A stretch of DNA of 12,231 bases from Rhizopus sp. PT2906 (lineage: Eukaryota > Mucoromycota > Mucoromycetes > Mucorales > Rhizopodaceae): positions 1 to 12,231 of the forward strand of contig JAMYHX010000793.1 of NCBI GenBank assembly GCA_025529335.1, read 5' to 3'. Both the position numbers and the translations under genes were made by a program. Below the pieces are notes generated by a model, which was given only the letters and a program-made list of their open reading frames with translations, was not told the DNA's origin and did no database searches. Below, one piece after another: positions 1-7,833 of the stretch. The stretch's first letter is position 1; the number at the start of each line of letters is the position of its first letter.

Positions 1-1342
1 TCCAGCTTAGAAAGATCTTCAAAAGGCGCAAAGCTAAATGAATGTAAAGTATCCAATCTTGTTCATTATCAGTCAATATTAAACATTATTCTGGTATAGG
101 TACAATAGCACCAACTCAAGAAGCAGATTATTCTAGCACAGTAAATCAAGAAGGTATCTCTTCTTCCTCTAGTGAACCAGATCCTTCGAAAAAAGCACAA
201 CAAAAGATTGATAAGCAAAATGCACTTTTAAAATTCAAAACAGAGCAAAAGGCTCTAAAGGAAGTCAAGCGCCCCTCATGTGGGTTAACAACACACGCGC
301 GATCAACAAGTAAATTGTGCCCAACAAGAAAGCAAAAGTATCTGTTTGCAGCCTTGATGAAAGAGTTGAAAACTTTGTAATCAAGATGTCCTTACCTAAT
401 GTTTGTAACAATCAACAACTTGTTCAGCATATCAAGAATCTAGCAGATTATACCACCAAAGTTTTGTTTGTGGGATCCCTTTTTGCCAATTTCATCTTCA
501 TCAAACTGCTCGATGATGACCAGGCTATTCCAATTATCGAACAAAGTTTATTCACAAAGATATTTGCGGTGATGGCTGGAAATGGAAAGAAAGCGTCACA
601 CTATCTCAAAGAATACTTTACTCTTTTCTGTGAATTGACAACGGTAGGCCGGGAATCTTTAAAAAGTATAAACTACTCAAGTATTCTTTCCATCTCTGGT
701 AAGCAATACGAAGTCCTGGTCAGAAACCACATTCATGAGACGCACGAACAAAGATCGATAACGTATTTTCTGAATATGATGTCTGACAACAATTCAAGCA
801 ATTGTTGTAGAGCTCCCAGTAGCTTCCAGAAAAGCTTTGGCATATTTCATTTACAAACAAAAACAAGGTTCAGAGTCATTTTGGCCATCATCTGCCCCTT
901 GCAGTAACTACTATAAAGAAATCACTGACAACATAGCAAACATGTGGTCTAAATATCAACCAAATCAATGTGATTCCGATACGCTTTACTCAAAACCTCA
1001 CCTGTTTTTCAAGTGGCTCTACTTTCTGTCGCAAGAAGTGCAAAAAAAAAAAGGTTTTATTATGGAAAACGTGCCCTCAAAAGTCGTTTCCAAAGCGTAT
1101 GCGTATTGTAAGCTCAGGGAACTTCCATTCATTAGTGTTTTGAGCAAAAAGAAGTTTAATTATTTAAGAGAAGGAACATTGCAGTCAATCATTTCCAACA
1201 AGACGTTTGCCCCAGGAAAAATACTAGCCAAGCTTACTTCCCAACAAGTATCAGTAGTTCAAAATTTTATTATACAGTTAAAACAAGAATACAAAGATGG
1301 CACTTTCACTCCTGCTAAATACACTGACAAAAGAGGATGATG

Positions 1343-1359
1343 TTTTTTTTTTTTTTTTT
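1343..1359 (+). repeat. T17 homopolymer tract in the pseudogene
   Basis: Seventeen consecutive T residues follow the in-frame TGA at 1338. The same reading frame (frame 0) continues on both sides, giving a Phe run and then recognisable nuclease-like residues. It is probably a slippage-expanded tract, and its exact length may be unreliable. Confidence 0.7.
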
Positions 1360-1588
1360 CATTGCGCCTGTATATTTCGTTCAGACAAAATCAATCCAAA
1401 TTGATGCTCAAGCTTTTTGGAGACTGGTGAAACAATGTGGCATACCAAATTACCTGAAAGGGAAGAAAAACCGAATCTGACTTGATTGACTTTTACTATC
1501 ATTTGTTCAATTTTACCAAATTGGGATTTCGTACTAGAGACAGTCTTACGAGTGGGAAGAAGTTTAAGGAAGCTATGTGTAAAATAAT

Positions 1589-1663
1589 AATACAATGCAG
1601 GAATACAGTGTTTTTAAAAATTAATGTCGTGTCAAGATGTCGCATTCCTGTATATTTTGTATT
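1589..1663. repeat. Imperfect inverted repeat in the pseudogene
   Basis: AATACAA (1589-1595) pairs with TTGTATT (1657-1663), and CAGGAAT (1598-1604) pairs with ATTCCTG (1644-1650). The two 7-bp arms are separated by an asymmetric bulge (2 nt against 6 nt), with a loop of about 39 nt. It lies in a stretch with no recognisable nuclease residues, between the K-K-F-K-E-A-M segment and the proposed intron, so it could be a small inserted hairpin element or chance pairing in AT-rich DNA. Confidence 0.35.
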
Positions 1664-1724
1664 GTAAGAATTCATTTTTGCGACATTACTTTCTGGAAAT
1701 ACTGTATCTAACTATCATTAATAG
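1664..1724 (+). other. Probable intron inside the Fanzor-like pseudogene
   Basis: A GTAAGA donor at 1664, a CTAAC branch-like site near 1708 and a TAG acceptor ending at 1724 delimit 61 nt. Removing it joins frame 0 upstream to frame 1 downstream and yields the residues L-N-A-I-T-T-N-G-H leading into the MSFLF segment before RuvC-I. Without splicing, frame 0 stops at 1665. An intron in a TnpB homologue fits a copy that has lived in a eukaryotic genome. A decay-related insertion is the alternative. Confidence 0.5.
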
Positions 1725-3075
1725 AAACGCTATAACGACGAATGGTCATTCAATGTCTTTCCTTTTTACCCAAACTGTCAAGAGATCTTTGGGAACAACT
1801 AAAAATCCCTTAGATTTTATTGATGACATCCGAAATGGATGTACTATTTGGGCGGTTGATCCAGGTATAACAAGTATCATTACGGCTCTAGACTCTTTTG
1901 GTGACAATGAACGGCAAAGAATAGTAAGTCTCGATGAATATTACCATCTTTGTGGCTATAATGATGCAACTTTTATAAGAAAAAAGCATTAAAGTGAAAA
2001 CGAAACGGTATTCAAGTTGATAAACCAGCTGTGTTCTTTGAAAAAACAAATATGCATGACTTCATAAAAACCTGTAAAGAAAGAGTAATCCACTTTGACA
2101 CAATATACAATTATTATTCTGCTGATAACTGGTAAAACAATAAAAAAAAATGTCGTTTATAAAAACAACACAGTAATATATAAACAATAGGTCCTCCAAG
2201 TTAAGATTCAAGACCTATTTAAGTAAAAAGCAGTTGACGAAATCTGCAAGCGGCTAGTGGTCAACAGCAAAAAATACAAGCAGGGTAGCAAAACTGAGGT
2301 AAAGACAGCTACGAAAAGTAATTCTAGGCATTACCCAAGTACCCCTCAGGATATAATGATCCCTCCTGCAAAAATCATAGTCGCATTTGGCAATGCAAGC
2401 TTTGCGGCTACTATGAGGGGAAAAGAGCTGCACCTGTCAAGTTGATCAAAAGAAAATCAATACAAATGCAGACAAACGCATTACAAGTATGCTTTATAGA
2501 CGAATACTTAACAAGCCAAGTCTGCAATGCTTGTAAAAATATACAGCTTGACAACATCACAACGACAAACTCAAAGCGAAGAGTACATTTGGTATTACAG
2601 TGTAACAACAACAGTTGTAATATCGTCTGGAATCGCGACGTCAATGCTGCGAAAAATATTTTCGATGTTTTTGTATTTGCTGCAGAACAAGAAAATAAGA
2701 GGCATACAGCATTCGAGAGACCAAAAGAGCAAGCATAAGGCTAGTTCAAATCCATGTATAATTGATATAACTCTTATACATCGGTACAGTGTAAGTCTTG
2801 TTCAATGCCAAATACCAAAAAAGGAAAACGAAGAGATAAGGAAAAAAAGTTTAAAGAAAAAAATACAACAAAACAAAGAGTGCTCTTCTATCAAATCTTA
2901 TCGATAAGAAAAATAAAAGAAAAAAGGGCCCACACTTTAACTTGCCATTAGAGTTACTTTATGATTAAAGATGTTATACTTTTTTTTTATAAATGTTCAT
3001 ATAAAACTCATGACGTTATATAATATAATGATGTTTAATCGGAATTGACCGGGAAACAAAAATAAAGCACATATT

Positions 3076-3081
3076 TGATAA
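3076..3081 (+). promoter_or_regulatory. HGATAR (TGATAA) motif, distal
   Basis: TGATAA matches the fungal nitrogen-GATA consensus HGATAR and lies about 305 bp before the ATG of the GATA-factor gene. A single match in AT-rich DNA is weak alone. Confidence 0.3.
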
Positions 3082-3239
3082 AAAGATATACAAAGATATT
3101 GACTGCCACCGTGAGTATATGGTGCATTGTGGTGTTTATGAATAAAGATATGAAATGATGTGCACATACTATATATATTTATCATAATTTGAAGCATATA
3201 AATAGTGTCCAATATATATAAGCAAGTGGTTACTAGTTT

Positions 3240-3272
3240 TGATAAAGCTTAAACCATAGTCACATGTGATAA
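3240..3272 (+). promoter_or_regulatory. Pair of HGATAR motifs upstream of the GATA-factor gene
   Basis: TGATAA occurs at 3240-3245 and again at 3267-3272, same strand, about 115-145 bp before the start codon. Paired HGATAR sites are typical of AreA/NIT2-type targets, so autoregulation of the downstream factor is possible. This is motif-based inference only. Confidence 0.4.
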
Positions 3273-3384
3273 CTAAGGCATGAGGAGTGCCATAAATGTA
3301 TTTTAAGCGATCTTTTTGTGATACAAGTTGAACAAATCGCGTTTTATTTTTTATCCTTTTTTTCCTCTCTATTTTAAGTAAAGA

Positions 3385-4970
3385 ATGTCCATTTTACCAA
3401 TAAAGAAGTCATCAAAGCATATAATGGATCAAGTTTTATCTGATTCATTGTTTCCTGCTCAAGATGAACCAGTCGAGATAGAGGAAGAGAAAGTTACAAC
3501 AAAGAAGAACAAGAAGGATCCATTGGCTACTCAGGTATGGCGTCTGTATACAAAGGCTAAGGATAATTTACCAAATGGTTCACGCATGGAAAACTTGACT
3601 TGGAGAATGATGGCGATGACATTAAACCATAAAAAAAAGAAGGAAGACGGCGAAAAAGTAACTACACCGCCTGCTGCTGATGATACAACAGGCTTATTAT
3701 CTTCCTCTGCTCCTCCTTATACTATGGACTATAATAATAATAATAACAATAATAATCTGAATAATGTATTAGTAGCTGGCAGTATGAAGGCATTTAACCC
3801 TACAGAAAACAATTTACCAAAACACACAGTAAGTTTTTTGTCTCTTGCTTTTATTTCAGCTAATTATATTACATTATTTAGCCTCTAAAAAGAAGAGTGT
3901 CGAACAATGACTATACCACATCCAACAGTATAACAATCCCTATTTCTTCATTTGATGATGACGATAACTATGAAGAGGATCATTACTTTAGTCAATCAGT
4001 ACCTTCTAACTCATATCTAATGCAAAATAATCAGACCAGAACATTATTACCAAACAGCAATTCATCCATGCCTAGTTCACCTATTGGCGATACTACTATG
4101 TTTACAACAAATGGAGTTAATCCTGGCAGTATGAGTTTTGAAGAACTATTAAATGTATATTACCATGATTCAAGTACTACGGTTGCATCATCGCCTTCTA
4201 GTTACAATAGTGATGATCACACTCAACAGCAGCAATTATCTAGTTCATTAAAAAACAAGAGAACAAGAAAATCAGATCAACAAGAACAAACAACAAGATG
4301 CTCCAATTGCCAAACAACCACAACGCCATTGTGGAGAAGGGATCCCCAAGGCCTGCCCTTATGTAATGCCTGCGGTTTATTTTACAAATTGCATGGTTCT
4401 GTTAGACCATTAAGTTTAAAAACGGATGTCATCAAGAAGCGCAATAGAAATGGCGGTAATAACACATTACAAAAACAACAGCAGCAACAGCAGCCTTTGA
4501 TTACCACTAGTAAGTTGAAACCAGTGACGCCTAATATTGTGATGAAACAGCAAACAGATACCAAAGTGGATAGAAGAAATATTGTTCATGCCATTAATAA
4601 AAGACCAAGCATAAATTCTAAAAGAAATAGAAGAACATCAGAAATGGTATTACCCCAAAATAGGATAGCCAACGATTTTTTACTACCCTCATCATCTCCG
4701 CCTCTAACACCATCATTTCCAGTACTTCCTATACCAGCTGTTAGCAACACAACTATGATACAGAACGATGAAGAATTAGCCAGTAATGCTGCCGCTAATG
4801 CTATACTGGAATCCATTGGTATCAATCTAAACAGTTTACCTGCTGAATTATTACCACTAGTGGCTTCTGCTGCTAATTATCATGCTATAACTAAGCAAAG
4901 AGTACAGCAACAGCAACAACAGCAACAGCCTCTATTTAACTTTTATGGATCAGTCACAAGAACTCCTTAA
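3385..4970 (+). CDS. GATA zinc-finger transcription factor, AreA/NIT2/Gaf1 type
   Basis: CDS join(3385..3828, 3882..4970), 510 aa. The 53-nt intron (GTAAGT to TTTAG, with a CTAAT branch site) joins P-K-H-T to P-L-K-R-R in frame. An in-frame TAA at 3379 and an A at -3 support this start. Residues 44-81 (DPLATQVWRLYTKAK, then LPNGSRMENLTWRMM) form the AreA-type N-terminal GATA-like domain (DUF1752). Residue 288 begins the finger CSNC-X17-CNAC, followed by GLFYKLHGSVRPLSLKTDV and a basic tail, the DNA-binding signature of fungal nitrogen GATA factors that bind HGATAR in the nucleus. Asn-8, Gln-6 and Gln-8 runs and a Ser/Thr/Asn-rich linker lie outside the domains. The AreA C-terminal NmrA-contact motif is not visible. 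The family role, control of nitrogen-source genes, is inferred here. Confidence 0.93.
3733..3756 (+). repeat. AAT/AAC trinucleotide run coding Asn8
   Basis: Eight consecutive Asn codons (seven AAT, one AAC) lie in exon 1 of the GATA factor, in the disordered stretch after the N-terminal domain. Confidence 0.9.
4476..4493 (+). repeat. CAA/CAG run coding Gln6
   Basis: Six Gln codons mixing CAA and CAG follow the GATA finger's basic tail. The codon mix suggests a fairly stable tract. Confidence 0.85.
4905..4928 (+). repeat. CAA/CAG run coding Gln8
   Basis: Eight Gln codons lie near the C-terminus of the GATA factor, 13 codons before the stop, and may be part of an activation region. Confidence 0.9.
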
Positions 4971-6079
4971 TATATATGATATATGGCTTATGTATAAAAG
5001 AAACAATTTATTCAAGCTATCATAGGCCGGTACTCAAGACAACCTTAAGATTATGCAACACATTATGCTAAGACTATGCAAGAATAATATGCAATGATTC
5101 GATATAGTAATTTTGCAAACAATTTCAAATTAAAAGCCTTATTCTCTTTTGTTCCCTTTTCAAGTGAAATTTTCACTCACATTGGCTATCTGGTATTGCA
5201 GCTCAAATCATATGCGTTAGCCTTAGAATATGATGATTTTTATATCAGAATTTCTGACTCACTTTAGGATAAACACGAGGACTCTGTATCTTCTACAGCA
5301 TCAAAATATTGTTTAATGTTCTCAATCTGATCAACAGTTGATAAGCTTTACATAATGGTAATACCTACTGCAACTGGGGCTATGTATATTTGATTTTGTA
5401 TCGCTGTAATATGCTGATTGAAGATATATAGTCCTCATTAATAAACAAAGCAAAACAGCGCTTACAAGGGTGCAAGTGAGGATAGAGGGTTAAAGAAACA
5501 CCAACGAACGGCCGTCAACTGTTGCCCTTATTCATAAAGTTACACTAAAGAAATTGACAAAGGAGCTTTAATTTATTGTTGAGTCAACAAAAATATAAGA
5601 GATGAAACATCTCTTGCCATTTTTTTGATGGCCAGCAACCGACAACTTTTACACTTGCTTATAAAATTCACTAAAATCTTCCTGTGAAGATTATGATCGC
5701 TGATCTCGTTGGTTCTCTTTTCTACATATATTGTTTCATTTGAAGCATCATTTTTTATCCGATGCTGAAAGAAATGACGAAAAAAAGAAAAATGATGGCG
5801 TCTTTACAAATCAAAATATTGCCAACAGTTTGCTGTGAATAATAGACAACTATAGGCATTATATTATGACATATATCACTGATGTCTAGAGTAGAGTTAT
5901 TGACAGTGGTGCTTGTAGCTCTCTTGACTACACAATACATTTCTTTTCTGAAGGTTTCCCCAAACATAAAAAGTGCTTTCTGAGATTAAAATTATATTCC
6001 GTATGTGGCTTCCCTTTTGATGTAAGATAAAAGGTTGGCTTTCTCTCTCCTTCTTTTTTTCTTTGTTTCTTTTCATTAC
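4971..6079. other. Long intergenic region (about 1.1 kb)
   Basis: No convincing gene, tRNA or repeat is seen. Short ORFs here lack codon structure or recognisable motifs. A near-palindrome AGTGAAA-T-TTTCACT sits at about 5163-5177. HGATAR-type matches occur at 5186-5191 (CTATCT, minus strand), 5339-5344 (TGATAA) and 6025-6030 (AGATAA). The last 60 bp are rich in T and C (about 6037-6075), the usual leader style before start codons in this window. Confidence 0.5.
6025..6030 (+). promoter_or_regulatory. HGATAR (AGATAA) motif near the permease start
   Basis: AGATAA lies about 50 bp before the permease ATG. Amino-acid permease genes are common GATA-factor targets in fungi, and a GATA-factor gene is the upstream neighbour. 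It is a single short motif. Confidence 0.3.
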
Positions 6080-7548
6080 ATGAGCTTAGATATAGAACAA
6101 GCGCCAAATTATGGCACAATCCCTGCTGATGAAATCATTATAGAAGATTTAGATTTGTTACAGTCGAGCAAACCTGGTTATGGTACAAGATCAATCTTTG
6201 AGGTATCATTAAACATTGTTAATGCTACTGTCGGCTCCGGTGTTATCGGTTTACCCTTTGCTTTATTCCTTTCTGGATTTACCCTTGGAATAACCATATC
6301 TATCTTTGTTGGCTTATTGACCTTTGCAGCCGTTTACTCCCTTATTCTAACGGGTCAAAAGAGCCAAATATTTAACTTTGCTTCCCTTGCTGAAGTGGCA
6401 ATGGGTCGATTTGGATACCATATGCTGAATTTTATGCTTTTCATACAAAGTGCTGGAAGTGTTATCAGTTACTTTATACGTAAGTTACGTCCATCTTATT
6501 CTTATCTTTGTACTTATCTATTCACACAGTTGTTGCGGATACCATACCCATCCTGCTGGGTCTTTATTTCCCTAGATACCCACTGCTGGCTGATAGGACT
6601 ATTGTTACAACAGTAGTCTCTATATTTGTGGTAAGTGAATAATTAATATGCCTCCCAGTGTCACTCACATCTCTGTTTCCAGATATTCCCCCTTAATCTG
6701 TTTAGATCAATTGGTGCATTGGCAAAATGGTCTGCCTTTGCTGTACTCTTACTACCTATTATGATTTTATCTGTCTTGATAAGGGCGCCAGCCTATGCAC
6801 CAGATCATGAGGCACCAATATTCAGATTGGGAAAGGATCCCATTGCGGCTGCAGGTATCATGTCATTTGCCTTTGTTTGCTCACAAGTGGCATTTTCAAA
6901 CTATTTGTCCCAAAAAAACCAATCAACATCAGCCTGGAAGCTTTCCTCCATCGTATCCACCCTTATGAGTTGGACCATTTCGATCACATTTGCTGCTATT
7001 GGTTATCTAAGCTTTGGTCAAGACGTTTCTTCCAATATATTTAGTAATTTTCCTGCCGATGACAACATTATCAATATTGGTAGATTGGCACTGGGTTTAT
7101 CTATGGTCTTGACAGTTCCGTAAGTTGATACAAATGCTGATCTATGAGCTCTGATAACTTTTTTGATAGTATGGCGTTTTATCCTGCAAGAGACGCCGTG
7201 CAAAAAACGATCGGGTTTGAGACTGTAGATCGCCAACCAACTGCTTTACAACATTATGGTATTACAGTCATCTTGTTTGCCTTCTTTTTGGTATGCGGTG
7301 TCCAAATTCGTTCTCTCGGAAAAGTATACTCTCTTGTTGGTGGTATTGCTTCTTCTTTCTTGGCTTATATTATACCTGGATTTGCCTATATTGCTGTCTT
7401 TCATCCTGGATGGCTAAGACGGTCAGTACCTTTAGTAGACAATAAGACGCCTCTTGTCAGTAGTTCTTGGTGGTTAGATATCATATCTGTCATTCTGGTT
7501 GTCTTTGGTGCAATTGTTATGCTTTTTACCATAAAAAGCGCTTTCTAA
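6080..7548 (+). CDS. Amino-acid permease, Aa_trans family (AVT / SLC38-like)
   Basis: CDS join(6080..6479, 6530..6630, 6683..7119, 7170..7548), 438 aa. Introns of 50, 52 and 50 nt all have GTAAGT donors and AG acceptors and restore the frame. The start is the first ATG in frame, after a T/C-rich leader. A hydrophilic N-terminus with two Tyr-Gly motifs (residues 11-12, 34-35) precedes the first membrane span, which holds NATVGSGVIGLPFAL (about 48-62), the family signature. Roughly eleven hydrophobic spans follow. A conserved-looking PMAFYPARDAV segment (about 313-323) crosses the last intron. Family members move neutral or other amino acids across vacuolar/lysosomal or plasma membranes, coupled to H+ or Na+. 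The closest relatives should be the AVT2/5/6/7-SLC38 group. Substrate and membrane cannot be told from this sequence. AATAAA follows 15 nt after the stop. Confidence 0.9.
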
Positions 7549-7563
7549 TCTTGATACCCTTTA

Positions 7564-7569
7564 AATAAA
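7564..7569 (+). terminator. Polyadenylation-signal-like AATAAA after the permease gene
   Basis: AATAAA begins 16 nt past the stop codon in a T/A-rich 3' flank, a plausible polyadenylation signal. Confidence 0.45.
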
Positions 7570-7775
7570 ACATTTATTTGAGAGAATATTACTTTTATTG
7601 TTTATTAAGCATTATATGTTTACTCTCTTTCAATTGCATAAATACGTTATGATTTTTGTCAAAGACAATGATTCGTTGGATGACTTTTGTAGCGGCTTTG
7701 TATGGGTAACCAAATTACACTAATACCCTGCTTATTTAGTTTACACAAAACTGTTACAGCCTTTTTTTTTTCTTT

Positions 7776-7781
7776 CACGTG
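7776..7781. promoter_or_regulatory. Palindromic E-box CACGTG
   Basis: CACGTG lies about 53 bp before the ATG of the C1/DysF gene, between two T/C-rich tracts. It is the core site of fungal bHLH factors (Cbf1/Pho4/INO-type). In AT-rich DNA a GC-rich 6-mer is less expected by chance than the GATA motifs. No function is shown. Confidence 0.4.
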
Positions 7782-7833
7782 GAAGTTTATGTGTACCTTT
7801 CTTTTTTCTTTTTTTCTTTTCATAAAATAGACA

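Larger units (their letters stand above)
48..2738 (+). pseudogene. Decayed Fanzor / TnpB-like (Cas12f1-like TNB) RNA-guided nuclease gene
   Basis: One protein can be followed through pieces in different frames: about 48-320 (frame 0, no ATG), 317-800 (frame 2), 800-1663 (frame 0, stops at 1338, 1428 and 1455), 1725-1989 (frame 1), about 2004-2132 (frame 0), 2150-2230 (frame 2), 2230-2415 (frame 1) and 2418-2738 (frame 0). What is seen: a Cys-X4-His-X7-Cys knuckle remnant near 280-320; a long helical N-terminal region; a RuvC-I motif WAVDPG (Asp codon 1858); a zinc ribbon with CNAC (2523-2534) and C-X4-C (2601-2618); and RuvC-III NRDVNAAKNI (Asp codon 2637). This order is that of TnpB/Fanzor proteins, which are transposon-borne RNA-guided DNA nucleases. 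The copy has too many breaks to be functional. Piece boundaries are approximate, and the true start may lie before the window. No terminal inverted repeats were found. Confidence 0.85.
2739..3384. other. Intergenic: end of Fanzor relic and GATA-factor promoter
   Basis: No convincing gene is seen. About 2739-2930 is purine-rich, with A-run ORFs that look like composition artefacts. In TnpB/Fanzor elements the guide (omega) RNA lies at or just past the 3' end of the nuclease gene, so any relic of it would be here, but no structure can be called by eye. From about 3060 onward the sequence is AT-rich promoter-like DNA with TATAAAT at 3197-3203, TATATAAG near 3214 and a T/C-rich tract at about 3340-3375 just before the ATG of the next gene. 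Confidence 0.5.

Noticed and set aside
2527..2907. Plus-strand 126-codon ORF overlapping the zinc-ribbon segment
   Set aside because: It is an out-of-frame shadow of the Fanzor zinc ribbon and then an A-rich stretch giving Lys/Glu runs.
1..2960. Terminal inverted repeats or LTRs bounding the Fanzor relic
   Set aside because: None could be matched by eye and the left end may lie outside the window.
2997..3212. Minus-strand 71-codon ORF
   Set aside because: It lies in AT-rich promoter DNA, with Ile/His/Cys-rich composition and no domain.
3860..3888. Alternative acceptor TTTCAG (3859) in the GATA-factor intron
   Set aside because: Its use leads to a stop soon after; it serves better as the branch-site neighbourhood for the acceptor at 3881.
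5157..5174. 16-nt match TTTCAAGTGAAATTTT shared with 10661-10676
   Set aside because: The second copy is coding for the RA protein; a single 16-nt AT-rich match over 12 kb can arise by chance and no flanking similarity is seen.
5228..5332. Box C/D snoRNA-like pattern (ATGATGA, later CTGA copies)
   Set aside because: No terminal stem pairs around the boxes and no clear C' box; such short motifs are expected by chance in AT-rich DNA.
5755..5967. Minus-strand 70-codon ORF
   Set aside because: No recognisable motif, low-complexity hydrophobic C-terminus, no supporting leader; it looks like a chance ORF in the long spacer.
6035..6079. Upstream extension of the permease start
   Set aside because: The extension begins at TTG and is only the T/C-rich leader translated; the first ATG is 6080.
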